Below are positions 22,822-34,445 of a stretch of 64,000 nt of DNA, piece after piece. Source of the stretch: Notamacropus eugenii (lineage: Eukaryota; Chordata; Mammalia; Diprotodontia; Macropodidae); the NCBI RefSeq assembly GCF_028372415.1, contig NC_092874.1, positions 119,671,244 to 119,735,243 of the forward strand. The letters are read 5' to 3'. The position numbers and the translations under genes are program-made. Within the stretch, counting starts at the first letter, position 1. Each line of letters begins with the position of its first letter. Below the pieces are notes generated by a model. The model saw nothing but the letters and a program-made list of their open reading frames with translations. It did no database searches and had not been told where the DNA came from.

Positions 22822-25800
22822 AAAGAAAAAATAACATCACCGTTGTAAAGTGAAATTTCAGAGTGTCCGACTGAGGCTGATCAGACCAGTACTAGCTCAG
22901 AATGTTCAACCACAAGTTGGGCACAGATAGTCCGTGTGAATATTTGGGGTGGATATCCCAAATTTGTGCATCCTACATTTACTTTGTGCTGTCTCAATTC
23001 TGCTTTGCTCAAAGAGCACAGCACCCTTTCTGATGTGGACACGCCATATTGAGCAGTCCCATGCCAGTGTCTCCCATGCTGCACAGTCAAACCCAAAGTT
23101 CTTGAGAGAGACCTTGAGAGTGTTCTTGTATCATGTCTTCTGGCCACCATGTGATTGCCTGCCCCATGTGAGTTCTCCATAAAATAGTCTTTTTGGCAAG
23201 CATACATTTTGCATTCAAACAACGTGGCCAGCCCATCAGAGTTGTGCTCTCTGAAGCACAGTTTGAATACATGGCAGTTCAGCTCAAGCAAGGACTTCAG
23301 TATCTGGTACCTTATCCTGCCAGGTGATCCTCAGAATCTTCCTAAGACAGTTCAAATGGAAGCAATTCAGTTTCCTGGCATGGTGCTGGTAGACTATCCG
23401 TGTTTCACAAGCATATAACAATGAGGTTAGCACAATGGCTCTGTAGACCTTCAGTTTGGTAGTCAGTCTCATACCTCTTCTCTCCCAAACCTTTCTTTGG
23501 AGCCTCCCAAACACTGAGCTAGCTCTGACCATGCGTGCATCAACCTCATTGTCAATGTGTACATCCCTAGAAAGTACACTACCAAGGTAAGTGATATTAT
23601 CCACAGCATTCAAAACTTCTCCATTTGTTGTAACTGATGGTTCCACGTATGGATGGTATGGTGGTGGCTGATGGAGCACCTGTGTTTTTTGTTGTTGTTG
23701 TTGTTAATTATTAGGCCAAAATTAGCACAGGCAGCAGAGAATTGATCCACACTTAACATGTTGCATTTCAGCTTCAGAGGCTGCATTGAGTGCACAATCA
23801 TCTGCAAACAGAAAATCATGCACCAACACTTCCTCCACTTTGGTCTTAGCTTGTAACCTTTTCAAAGTGAAGAACTTACCATCAGTACGGTAGTTGATCT
23901 TGATACCGTGTTCATCCTCATTGAAAGCATTTGTCAACATGGCTGAAAACATCATGTTATAAAGCATGGGAGCAAGCACACAGCCCTGTTTCACTCCATT
24001 GGTGACTAGGAAGGAACAAGAGCTTCGTCCATTATCCAGAATATGCCATCATGAAACTGACGTACAGTATTGATGAACTTCTCTGGGCAACCAAATTTTG
24101 ACATAATTTTCCATAAGCCCTCGTGACTAACAGTGTCAAAGGCTCAAAGGCCTTGTGTACACACAAACGCGTGTGTACAGACCTCTGTTCTGCTCCTGGC
24201 ATTTCTCCTGGAGTTGTTGGGCAGCAAACACCCTATTAACTGTTCCTCAGCCCTTTCTGAAGCCACATTGGCTCTCAGGTATATGCCCATCTTCCAGGTG
24301 AAGGATCAGCTTTTTAAGGAGGACTCTAACAAGAATTTTGCCAACAATGACTAAGAGAGAGATCCCCCGGTGATTGTCGCAGGACAACCTATTCCCTTTA
24401 CCCTTATAGAGATGGACAATGGAGGCATCCTTGAACTCCTGGGGGTAACCTCATCTTGCCATGTAACCTGGAAAATTTCAGTCAGCTTTTGTATGAGCAA
24501 TGGTCCCCCTACCTTATAAATCTCAGCTGGAATAGAATCAGCACCAGGTGCTTTGCCACATGAAAGGAGCCTAATGGCCGTCAAAACCTCTTCTTCAGTT
24601 GGAAGTTCAGCTAAGGAGGGATTGATTTCAACCTGAGGTAAATTGTCAATGGCCTCAGTATTGATTGATGATGGTCTGCTGAGAACACTATGGAAGTGTT
24701 CAGCCCATCTCTCTAGGATCATGTCCTTATCATTAATCAATGTGGCTCCATCAGTACTGAGTAGTTGTGGTGCGTCATATGTTTTTGGTCCATAAATAGT
24801 TTTCAGGGAATCATAAAAGTGCTTTGGATTGTTACTATAAGCATAAAACTGAATTTCATCTGCCTTCTTACTGAGCCAGGAATCCTGCATGTCTCTAAGC
24901 TTTGCTTGTACTTTGTTTTTGATGGAATTAAATGCTGCCTTCTTAGAGAGGGATGAACTATCCTGCTGGTAAATCCTGTGGAGTTCACATTTTTCATTTA
25001 GCAGCTTCTGAATTTCCCCATCATTTTCATCAAACCAGTCTTGGTGTTTGCAAGTGTTCTGACTCAGATGAGCAAATGCAGTGCTGTACACCAAATCTCT
25101 GAGAGCTGCCCACTCCTTTTCTGCTCCACTGTTGCCAACTGTGTTTTGGCTCAACTTTCCCTCCAAGTCAGCAGCAAACTGTTCATGCTCAGAGAAGAGC
25201 TCTAATTTGTTGACATTAATTCTTCTGGTAGTCATTTTGCCTTGGGGCAGCACTTTTGATGAATGCGAATATTTAGCTTGGAAACGATAAGTATATGATC
25301 AGTCCAGCACTCTGCACCACACGTTGCCTTTGTCACTCTCACATCTTGTTTATCTCTTCTCCTTACAATCACATAATCTATTAGATGCCAGTATTTGCTG
25401 TGAGGGTGCATCCATGAAGTTTTATTGCGTTTAGGTAAGCAGAAGACAATGTTGGTGATGAGAGGGTCATACAATGCACAAATCTTCAGCAGTAAATGAC
25501 CATTGCTGTTGCTGTTTCCAACTCCATTCCTCCCTAGGACTCCCTGCCAAGTCTGGTAGTCTGAGCCTACTCTAGCATTAAAGTCACCCAGAATTATAAG
25601 CTTGTCCTCTTTTGGTACATTGACAATAAGGGTCTCTAGGTCTTCATAAAATTTTTCTTTGACTTCATCAGGGCTTGTCATGGTGAGAGCATAGGCACTG
25701 ATGATGGTGGCATGGCATTTTCCTGTAAGTGGTAATCACATTGTCATGAGCCTGTCATGAGCCTGTCATTCACTCCTTTTGGCAGGCATACCGGCCTGCT

Positions 25801-26066
25801 GATTAGATTAGTTTTGATTGCAAAGCCCATGCCAGCTTCACAGTGCTCCCCTTCACTGTGCCTACTCCAGAAAAAGGTATATCCAGCTCCAGCTTCAGTA
25901 AGCTGGCCTTCATTTTCCAACCTTGTTTCACTTAGGGCTGCTATTTGGATGCTATACCTGTTCAGTTCTCTTGCAACAAGAGCATTTCTTCTTTCAGGTC
26001 TACTGGATTTTGTGCTATTTATTAGTGTGCACATGTTCCATGTACTGATGGTGAGTAGAATCATCT
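22822..26066 (-). mobile_element. RTE-clade LINE, near full length but decayed
   Basis: Translating the minus strand gives, in order, an apurinic-type endonuclease, a linker, a reverse transcriptase and a C-terminal region typical of RTE-clade LINEs (the group that includes BovB and marsupial RTE). The 3' end near 22822 is A/T-rich (complement of a 'gatgttattttttcttttc' stretch). No LTR or ORF1 is present, as expected for RTE. At the 5' end it meets a plus-strand SINE body (26067-26335). Confidence 0.85.
22881..26064 (-). pseudogene. RTE endonuclease/reverse transcriptase, broken
   Basis: The likely start is the ATG at 26064-26062, giving MILLTISTWNMCTL. The endonuclease half reads ALSETRLENEGQLTEAG (about 25890-25950). 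After a frameshift near 25700 come GDFNARVG (about 25565-25590) and TDH in place of the usual SDH. A linker/RT N-terminal piece lies at 24351-25253 with GKAPGADSIPAEIYK. The frame then breaks. QGCVLAPMLYNMMFS and the catalytic FADD appear at 23722-23994. An AAC-repeat expansion near 23690 separates them from the thumb piece at 23284-23679 (NITYLGSVLS, LLYACET). The C-terminal tail is at 22881-23291. At least four frame breaks make it non-functional. Confidence 0.85.
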
Positions 26067-26335
26067 TTGCAGATGACTGGAACAATTGGAACAATTTGTT
26101 CCAAAGACCATAAAGGCAGATGAAGCAGGCGATGTGGAGCACTTAGAGCTTGGTTAGACACCAAAGACACCAAGATCATCCACTGCGTCCTGAGCCATCA
26201 CCAGCCATCTTGACTCTGTCCTGCCCCTGGTCTATGATGACTCGGGAGGGGAGAGCGAGGCTGACAACTTCATGCAACTCTGCCTCACTTAAATCCAATT
26301 TACGCATGAATCAAAAGACATCACATCACCCATAC
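26067..26335 (+). mobile_element. ACAACA-family SINE body without tail
   Basis: It aligns in the plus sense with 52880-53150: 'gaacaatttgttccaa', 'ggagcacttagagcttggt', 'ccagccatcttgac', 'tcctgcccctgg', 'actctgcctcacttaaat'. The tail seen in the other copy is absent. It lies head-to-head with the minus-strand RTE. Confidence 0.65.
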
Positions 26336-26344
26336 CATTTCACA

Positions 26345-26685
26345 GGGGTGTAGGGTGTGTTCAGGGAGGACCAGTACCTTTGGTGTGATGGCTGCCGAGC
26401 CCTTTTCAGGGCTCTTTCCACCTTTAGTGTCTACCTGTTCCGCCTAACTCTAACCTGTGGCTCCAAGAAGCTGCAGTATGCACAGTGGCCACACCCCAAT
26501 AAACAGTTTCAGCAGATGGGCCACACCAGGCTGAGGGTAACCAAGGGTTCTCAGATCCATTGTCTACCCCAAGCATGTGAAGACTTCTTCCGGTGGAGTG
26601 GGTGGATGAGAACAATTGCATTCATGATCTAATGGAAAGGGAAACAGAAACAATATTACAGTGAGTATGTATAGCAGGCTAGCCA
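26345..26685. other. No feature recognised
   Basis: A 91-codon plus-strand frame (26357-26632) has no recognisable motif. Unique-looking DNA. Confidence 0.4.
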
Positions 26686-26689
26686 GGGG

Positions 26690-26897
26690 GCAAGTCAGGA
26701 AGACTGGTCAGGAAGTTTGCTGCCTCAACCATTTATTAGTTTGTAACCCCGGGCAAGTCACGTCACCCTGTTTGCCTCAGTTTCCTCATGTGTAAAATGA
26801 GTTGGCGAAGGAAATGGCAAACCACTCCTGTATCTCTGTCAAGAAAACCCAAAATGGGGTTACAAAGAGTCTGAAACAATTGAACAACAAAAAATTC
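26690..26897 (+). mobile_element. Marsupial CORE-type SINE
   Basis: 'cgggcaagtcacgtcaccct', 'cctcatgtgtaaaatgagtt', 'ggaaatggcaaaccactcc', 'aagaaaacccaaaatggggt' and a 'tgaacaacaaaaa' tail. A short MIR complement (26905-26945) follows. Confidence 0.8.
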
Positions 26898-27089
26898 AAA
26901 CCCCTCATTTTACATTTGAGGAAACTGAGATAAAGAGAGGTGGGTACACATCTTCCCATTGTCTGCAATCTTGTCCAAGCCCTCCCATAAAGTCTCCCTA
27001 GAAGATGTACTCCATATCCTGGAAGCCTTCCTTGTCACTCTATGCATATCAGTTGAGCATGCCTTGCTGCTCACCCATTATCCCTCACT

Positions 27090-27625
27090 CTTAGTACTGA
27101 CCAGTCCCTATCTTTTTCTTATTATATGTCTTTTTTGCAACTTTTCCTGTACAATATTCATGAGTAATGTGTTGTGTCCAACTCATGTAGCTAATTAACG
27201 ATGTACTCCATGTACTCTGCTGCTTGAATTCTTCAGAGATTGTGGCATTCCATGACTCACAAACATACAGCGCCACTGTCAGAATGCCAATACTAAAAAA
27301 CTTGGCCTTTTTTTAAAAGAGAAGTTCAGTGTCAACAAAAGAACTGAATATTTAATTCTATCCCTTCTCTTCAATTCTGAACCTATTTTATGTTTGTACA
27401 CACACACATCCACATATGTGGAAATACTGATAGACCAGTTCTCTGGGCTGTCCATCTGACTGCTGGTCATGTTCTGAACAATGGGCTTTACTCATCCGCT
27501 TGGTTTTTCCTGCATGCACAGTTAGGTCAACCTTGCAAACCCTTTTGAGAGATTCTCTGAGGTTTGATGCAAGCCACATAAAATCATCTGAAAACAAGGG
27601 CATCTGAACCACCTACCTCACTCCC
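27090..27625 (-). mobile_element. Old LINE RT remnant (R4/RTE-like clade)
   Basis: The minus strand keeps an RT thumb segment: a block reading VHAGKTKRMSKA and DGQPRELVYQY near 27400-27530, then a VALYVCESWNATIS block near 27230-27275. These resemble the KTK.M...G..IELV.QY.YLG and ALSY.SETW motifs of R4/RTE-like LINE reverse transcriptases. The frame is broken between the two parts. The clade is uncertain. Confidence 0.5.
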
Positions 27626-27814
27626 TTCTGGCAACATGAAAGTAGATATGGGTTACTAGGTAGTGACATTTTTAGATACATTTTTAATAAGAAGTTCCAT
27701 GATTTTATAAGCATTTGGAATTCTTGCATATTTAAAAATAAATATCTAATATATCTTGCATATTTAACATATTGATTCTTAAATGCTTATAAAATTGTGA
27801 TGCCTCAAGAATAG

Positions 27815-27985
27815 TGTTTGTAGTCCCAGTGCCTGGCACAGTGCCAGGAACATAGTCATCACTTAATGAACGCTTGATTAATTAAAGATGAGGAAACTAA
27901 AGCCTAGAGAGGCTGTGACTTTCCCATGGTCACATAAATAGTAAGTAATAAAGTCCATATTCATACATAGGTTCTCTGCTTCTCT
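27815..27985. mobile_element. L2/MIR end fragments
   Basis: 'cagtgcctggcacagtgcc' with 'cacttaatgaacgcttgatt' is a plus-strand L2/MIR terminus. From 27885 'gatgaggaaactaaagcc' and 'tcccatggtcacataaat' give a MIR complement. Confidence 0.55.
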
Positions 27986-28079
27986 CCATTGTATCACGCT
28001 GCCATTTCTTAAAACAAATGATCACAGAATAACATACAGAATAAGTTCTGGCTTAATGCCCTGTATTGATAATGTATTT

Positions 28080-28690
28080 TTGCTTATTATTAATATAATT
28101 TTGCTTCTTAATGGGAAGATCTTCCCCACCCATTAATGGGCCTGCCCATTAAGGGGAATTTGATTAGGGAAGATTTGTAGGAAGGCCCACACATTTTGTT
28201 AATTTCTAATGAGGCACTGGTTCTCAAGAGTTGTCATGTCCTCTGGTTCTGAAAAGTGTATATATGCTCTGAGGTGGGGTTTTGTTTTGGGGTTTACTCA
28301 TTGGAAGTGTCTGTTTGGCCAGACGAGACTCTGGGAAGTCACTAAGCACTCCCCCCACTCCCAGCTTTGAAAAGATGTTGGTGCTTCTCTCTGTGGTAAC
28401 TATGTGTATATGTAATGGTCAGACAGTTGGATGTCTGTGTTGCTTATGTCAGACAGTTGGAAGTCATGTCTGTTGATTATAATTTCTTTGTATTTTCTCT
28501 GAAGTTCAGGGTGCTGACTTTTCCCCTGAATTAAGTGAATGATATACATGTGCTTGATTAATTGTTGATCCCTCAAAAGTTATTTTACTTCTAGAAATGC
28601 AGATCTAAGAACCTGTAATAGCAGGCCCTCCTGTGTATGTAGGTCAGGGTCCTTGTTTTTACATACCCACTCATATTTTTTTAAAAGAAG
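28080..28690 (+). mobile_element. Unclassified repeat, possibly an LTR
   Basis: It has a TATA-like 'gtatatatgctctgaggtgg', followed by a block with a short internal direct duplication of 'gtcagacagttgga' (28418-28432 and 28448-28462) separated by about 30 bp. I recognise the overall style of a marsupial interspersed repeat but cannot name the family. No terminal TG/CA pair or duplication was established. Confidence 0.3.
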
Positions 28691-28699
28691 CACTAAAAA

Positions 28700-28958
28700 G
28701 TTCAAGAGTGAAAAGATTTTTTCTTAATATAATAAAAAAAATATTTATTTGAGTCCAAAAGCCAGCATTATAAATAATGGGGAAATCTTAGATTTTTCCC
28801 ACTAAGAATACTCATTCAAAAAGCAATTATTATGCACCTATTATATATCAGGTACTCTAGACACTAGTCACTGGGAATACCTTTTAAAAAATGAAACAGT
28901 CTAACATTAAAGAGCTTAACATTCTGTAATGGGAAACAATATGTACATATTGCAGGAA
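28700..28958. other. AT-rich; L2-end-like fragment near 28830
   Basis: 'gcacctattatatatcaggt' near 28830-28860 looks like an antisense L2/MIR terminus leading into the L2 that follows. Confidence 0.35.
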
Positions 28959-28959
28959 A

Positions 28960-29690
28960 GAGAGAGACTTGAGACAATGAGATCCAATAAGAGAATATCC
29001 AAATGATCTAGGCAAGAGTTACCTGAACCAGGCTAACTGCCGTCAGGGTATAGAAAGAAAAGGGCTAATGTGAGAGATATTGAGGCAAAAACAACACTTA
29101 GCAATTGATTTGAATATGTGAGCAAGAATGAAGCATCAAGGATCACCTATGGTTGTAAACCTGAATGATGAAGATGACAAAGATGGGCCTTGGCAATATT
29201 TAGAAAGGTCAGAAGGAAGTATATTTAGGGATGAGGATAATGGATTTTGTTTTGGACATGTGTTTGAGATGCCTGGAGAATATCCAGTTTAAAATATCCA
29301 ATAAGTGACTTCTGATGCGAGCCTGGAACTCAAGACAAAGACTAAGATTGCATATATAGGTATGGGATACATCTGCAAAGAGATGGGCATTAAACCCACA
29401 AGAACTTATGAGGATTGTAAGTGAAAGAGTGCAGAAAAAAAGATGAAGGAGCTCAGGAGAGAGCCTGGAGATAAACTCATGGTATATAGGCAAAATGTGG
29501 TGACGATCCAGCAATGGAGACTAAAAAGGAACAGTCAGACAGGAGAATTAAAAGAGGGCATTGTCAAAAAAAAACTCATCAGGAGGTCAGGAAGATTGAT
29601 AGCATCAAATGAGGTTAAGAGGTCAAGAGGAAGAGGACAGAGAAAAGGATGCGAGATTGGCAATTAGGAAGTGCTTCATGGGATCATGTT
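28960..29690 (-). mobile_element. L2 reverse transcriptase region
   Basis: The minus strand 29209-29514 stays open and carries a recognisable L2 RT palm segment: NAHLFADVSHTYI, where the catalytic FADD-type motif has become FADV, followed by RSHLLDILNWIFSRHLKHMSK. In L2 this block follows the YADD box. The copy is catalytically dead and diverged. It runs on with antisense L2 sequence to about 29690. Confidence 0.75.
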
Positions 29691-29699
29691 TCTTATTTT

Positions 29700-29985
29700 T
29701 GGATACATAAAAAACAAACTCCTTTATTTGTCTCCCCAAGGAGAATGTGTGAGACATTCTTCTATTTAACTATAACTTCTTTTCTGGTATCGATTTTGCT
29801 TCTCTCTGCACTTTGCTATCCTATTCCCAACCATTCCATGGCTGAGGAAAATTTTGAAATCATACCTAGACCGAATAATGATCAAGAAATCCAATGAGAA
29901 ACTACAGCAAGTGACTTCTGCCTCAAAACTATGATTTCTATCTCCCACCAAAAAAAAAGTCACCTAAAAGCTCACAGGCTATTTA
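29700..29985. other. No feature recognised
   Basis: A short plus-strand frame (29649-29897) is unsupported. Confidence 0.35.
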
Positions 29986-29989
29986 ATAA

Positions 29990-30995
29990 GAAAGAGGGAT
30001 GTCATAAGGGGTGGCATCATTTTAGATAACCAAGCCAACAGCCTTCCATAGTGACCAGAGACTGGTCAAAGATTATGTGGCTCGCTTTCCTATGGTAGCA
30101 GAAGCCAAGAGTCCTTCAGAGACAGCCCCACAGTGGTCAGGAAGCCCTAGGGCATAGACCTTTGGGACATGGAGCAACAGTATTCAGGGTAATACAGCCT
30201 AGATGCCAAGTGGCTCCAAGGTCCTTAGCACTCTGTCCTAAAAGATCTAGAAGGACTTAATCCTGGGAGATGGAGGTCAGCACAAGAACCTAAGAGTCTC
30301 AGAGTAGTAAGTAGAGCTGACCACCTCACCCAGAGGCTGGCCCTGGCACAAAGCCCCAGGTCAGAATCTAAAGCTCAAATGATGAGTAAAAGAGAAGACA
30401 CAATATCAACAAATATTTTTTTCAAATCACTGTAGATCAAGAGAGCCCAAAAAAAGAAAAAGAGAGTAACAATATAACAGCTGTAAGGAGATACAAAGGA
30501 AAAAATTTCCCACAATGACTACTTGAATGCCTAGAAAAAAATGAAGTGAGAAATTAAAAATGAAATAACAGGTTTAGAAGAAAGAATTGGAGGAAAATAA
30601 ATAGCTTAGAAGTGAAAATGGTAAATCTCACCTAAGTAATATGTTCTCTGAAAACTAGAATAAACCAAATAGAAATCAATGACTCCATGAGACAAGAAAT
30701 ATTCAAACAAAATCAAAAGACTGAAAAAATAGAAGCTAAGGTAAAAACAACTGACCTGGAAAACAAGTAAAAGAAAGATAATGAAAGCCTCATTAGACTC
30801 CCTGCAAACTATGATTTTTTTTTTAATTTTTTAAACAAGTCTTGACACTATATTTCAAGAGTCACAAATAAAAACTCACCAAATCTATAAGAACCAAAGA
30901 ATGAAGTGAAGATACAGAAGAATTTACTAGTAGCTTTGTGAAAGCAATTCCAAATGTCATAACCCAAGTCCAGAACTCTTAGGTCCAGAAGAAAA
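29990..30995 (+). mobile_element. Old L1/HAL1 5' UTR and ORF1 N-terminal half
   Basis: After a 5' UTR-like stretch (about 29990-30410) come Lys/Glu-rich remnants of an ORF1 coiled coil with 'aaacaactgacctggaaaac' (compare 18680-18700 and 39085-39105), where the RRM should begin. Stops are frequent. The element is interrupted at about 31000 and resumes at 31760. Confidence 0.6.
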
Positions 30996-31004
30996 AAAGC
31001 ATGT

Positions 31005-31675
31005 TTGTGTATATCTATCTGTATTGATCTATCCCCAGGGTGGAAGGGGTACTATCCCAAGCTTCAGGGGCTTTATGCAGCTAGTTCTGCCACGGGGAAG
31101 GGGAAGGGGTGGAGTCTGTAAACTCACAGTTGTTTCAAAGTAGTATGACCTAAGGAGAGGTGTGTTTACTCCTGGCCAGTGCTTGGTCTGTGAGCGACCA
31201 CAAGTACTCTTTTCTAACTTGGAACTATGACCATGTTAGTCTCCTTCTCACACTGGGACTGCAACCTAGATCTGAAAATGGGGAATACAACAGAGTCTGT
31301 TCCCAGCAAAGGGACCCCTGTAATCTCCTTCTGATCAGTTGTACAACCACTTTACCGTCTGTGGATTGAAAGTCCTGGAAGTAGCCACTGCTGCCGCATT
31401 GTTCATTGTCACTCTCAGGGCCCATGCACTGGTAGCCTGTGCTCCATTCTCACACGACATACCCCAACAACATTCTCCAGCCCTCCCCTCCCCAGTAGTG
31501 ATACGCCTTTCACACCAACCATCTAAGTTGTCTTGTGCTAGAAAATTGTTATATCCAGTCCCTTTGTGAGTTCTGCCACTCCAGAATTTGCTTGAGGTGC
31601 CATTTAAAGTTTAGAGGGGAATTTCAGAGAGCTCAGGTGGCCTTTGCTTCACCATCTTGGCTCCCTACCCCAAGA
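31005..31675 (-). mobile_element. L1 5' UTR fragment inserted antisense
   Basis: On the minus strand it starts with the L1 5' end motif (complement of 'caccatcttggctccctacc' at 31651-31670) and continues as GC-rich 5' UTR for about 670 bp, then stops. ORF1 and everything downstream are absent. It sits inside the older plus-strand ORF1. Confidence 0.6.
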
Positions 31676-31679
31676 CATT

Positions 31680-32480
31680 TTAAAATACAATATTTCAAAA
31701 GGTATACACATACATACACACATACATACATATATGTGTGTGTGTGTGTATGTACAGGCTTGCAATCAGGAATAACTTACCTTGCAAAAATGATTATAAT
31801 CCTACAGAGGGGGAAAAAATGGGCCTTTTCAGGAGTGTGCTGGTAAATGTTAAACAAGCAACTCTCTGGGGAGAGAAAAGGTATGCAAGACACACTTTTA
31901 AATTTATTCTGCATTATTAACATTTTCTCCATCCCTTTCTTAAGTCTAGACAATCAACAAAACAATCAAGCCCTGATTTATGTCGTTCACCTATTATCAA
32001 GGTGTAAATGCTCACACGGAGATCTTAGTAATTGACTCTCTTGACTTGGTGAGCACACCCGTTTTTAATGGAATGGAGGACTTTCAATCAATGAAAAAAT
32101 CAGAGCCAAGCACGAACTTTGAAATGCAAACAGAAGAGCCAAGGGGAAATCCAGAGAGGTAAGTTTATTTAAGCAACTGAAAGGGGATGTATGATGATGC
32201 AGTGCTAACACTCTAAGGAGAGGAGAAACAACTGCCCTCCTGTCTTCAGCTGGTATTGACAGAGTTGTATAAGGAAGACAAAAGACCTGGGGATGGACCG
32301 GTTCTATTCTAAGGATATAGAGGAGACAGAGAAGGGAGAGGAAAATGAATATCCTAGACTAGAAAGGAGGAAGAACATATTCTTCCTCATAATTTAAGGA
32401 ACAGGAGAACAAGAGCGCATATAGATAGGGAAAGGGCTTGGGGAAACAATGGTTAACGCCATCGTCTAATGATGAATCTC
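31680..32480 (+). mobile_element. Old L1/HAL1 ORF1 C-terminal part and 3' UTR
   Basis: The frame GLQSGITYLAKMIIILQRGKKW (first 20 residues read 31758-31820) is clearly the ORF1 C-terminal motif (compare LKPRITYPAKLSLILQG in copy 3). The matching 'gaggactttcaatc' and 'actttgaaatgcaaacag' end of ORF1 appears only at 32065-32130, so about 200 bp of foreign sequence (31860-32060) separates them. A (TA/CA)n tract lies at 31700-31752. Confidence 0.6.
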
Positions 32481-32724
32481 TCATCTTAGTCAGACAAAGG
32501 CAATTTGAACACACACATACACACACAGTTTGCTAGAGAAAGTTTCTCAAAGAGTTTGAGCACCAGGTGGAATCTAATAAGACAAAATTAATTAATGGTT
32601 CTTGGGTTCAGAATATCCACTTCACAAGAGCAAGATTGGATAGGTATACTGGGTTCAGTGGCCATGAATTCATTATGAGTCAGGGGTGTGATCAGGATGC
32701 CTCCAAGCTAATTTGATCTTGGGC

Positions 32725-33288
32725 TGAATTAAGAGAAACATAACTGTAATATAAGGACAAAGAAGCAGTAATCCCTTGGTACTCTGCCCTGGTCAGACCA
32801 CATCTGAAATCTTGTGGTCAGTTTGGAGCACCACAGTTTAGTAAAGGCACAAGCTGGAAAGTATCCAGGGCAGGGTAACCGGAATGGTGAAGGCCCTTGA
32901 ATCTATGACATATAAGAAATGATTAAAAGAATATTGGATGTCTAGCTAGAGAAGAAAGAACTTGAGAGACATAATAGGTGTGTTTAAAATACTTAAAAGA
33001 TCATGTGAAAAAGGTATTAGGCATATTCTCTTTGGATCCAGAGACAGAGACTAGGAAAAATGGGGTGGAAATTACAAAGGGCAAATTTATCCTTGATATC
33101 AGAATAAAAAAAAGTTGCCCCAAAGTAGAATGAGTTCCCTCAAGAGTCAGTTTTAGTAGGTTCACTGTCCTTGGAGATCTTCAAGTAGAGATGATGGCTT
33201 GTCGGGTATATTAAAATGAAAATTCCTTTGGGTTAGGAATTGGACTAGTAACCAGTACTTCAAATTCTAAAACTCTGTGATTCCATAA
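32725..33288 (+). mobile_element. CR1/L3 3' end
   Basis: It shows the conserved CR1/L3 tail: 'tggtcagaccacatctgaaa', 'tttggagcaccac', 'gtatccagggcagggtaacc', 'gaagaaagaacttgagag', 'gttccctcaagagtcag', 'cttggagatcttcaagtag' and 'aaactctgtgattcc'. It is truncated at the 5' end. Confidence 0.8.
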
Positions 33289-33309
33289 AGATCACAAGAA
33301 CACAGGGGA

Positions 33310-34445
33310 AAGGATTCATTATTTGGAACAAGTTGCTGAGGAAATTGAAGTATAGGGGGAAAACTGGAAGCATATTTTGCCCTCAATGGCTTATTAAATT
33401 CCAAATGGATCAATTACCTTAAACATTTAAAAAAATTCATAAATTAATATTCCACATATAACTGCTGTGGAGATGAGGAAAATGTTTAGTTATTCAAGAA
33501 GTTAAAGGGAATAAAAACATGGATTTGATGATATAAAAATAAAGTTTTTGTGCAACAAGAGCAATACATTTAGAAAGAAACAGAAAGGGGGAAAAATTGC
33601 TGTTAACATTTCTGAGAAAAATGTGGCATCCAAAATCCACATAGACTTGACAGGAACATTGTAAGAGTAAGATGTAGGCCATGGTTAAAGGACATGGACA
33701 AGTAATTCTCCCCCCAAAAACTCATAAATTGTCAATAACTACTTAAAAGTTGTCCAAACAATTTGATACACATGCAAACACCTGTCAGGTGCTACATTAT
33801 AGCCTTAAACTTGGGGAGAGGGGTAAATTATTTTAAAATTTTAAACTTCCATGTGATAGAAGGTATGCTTTGCAGAAATAAGTTTATTATTCCACTCTCG
33901 TTGGAGCTGCATAATGGTGTAATATTTCTGGAAAGCAATATGGAATTATATTATATTAGTTACAAAACCATTCATACTTTTTTTTACCCAGTTATTATAT
34001 TATTAGAACTACATTGCGAGAATGATACTAAGTGAAGACGTGTGGGGAAGAGCCATTTGTACCAAAATGTTGTTAGCAACTACTCATAATAGCAAAAATG
34101 TTTGGGAATCAGCTGAACCAACTGTAGTTTAAAACTATAATGGAATATTATTGCTCCATAAGAATAACACATGTGAAGAATACAAAGGAATAGATCAACT
34201 CACTACAATGTAATTCAAAATGAAGAAAGAAGAAAAGAAATGATACACATTGACCACAACTAAATAAGAAAGAATGACAATAACAATCAAAAAAAGTTCT
34301 CCCATAAAAATATAAAGGAAAAGTTCAGAAAGGGACAAAGAAACAAGTTGTTTGGTTCCTTTGTTAATCTGCATATTTTATAAATGTTTTTAAGAATTAT
34401 TAATGATGGATTTTATTGTTACATATCATTTTTAAAGTGTACTTT
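33310..34445 (+). mobile_element. Old L1 ORF2 C-terminus and 3' UTR
   Basis: Although full of stops, the order matches L1 ORF2 after the RT: 'gtttttgtgcaacaagagc' (compare the lysine-rich FCATRA block), 'ggttaaaggacatggacaag', 'gtgctacattatagcc', 'ataatagcaaaaatg' and 'tataatggaatattattgc'. It then enters an A/T-rich 3' UTR. Confidence 0.6.

Noticed and set aside
23685-23710. Microsatellite (TTG)n as a separate insertion
   Set aside because: It lies inside the decayed RTE frame and is better explained as a local AAC expansion.
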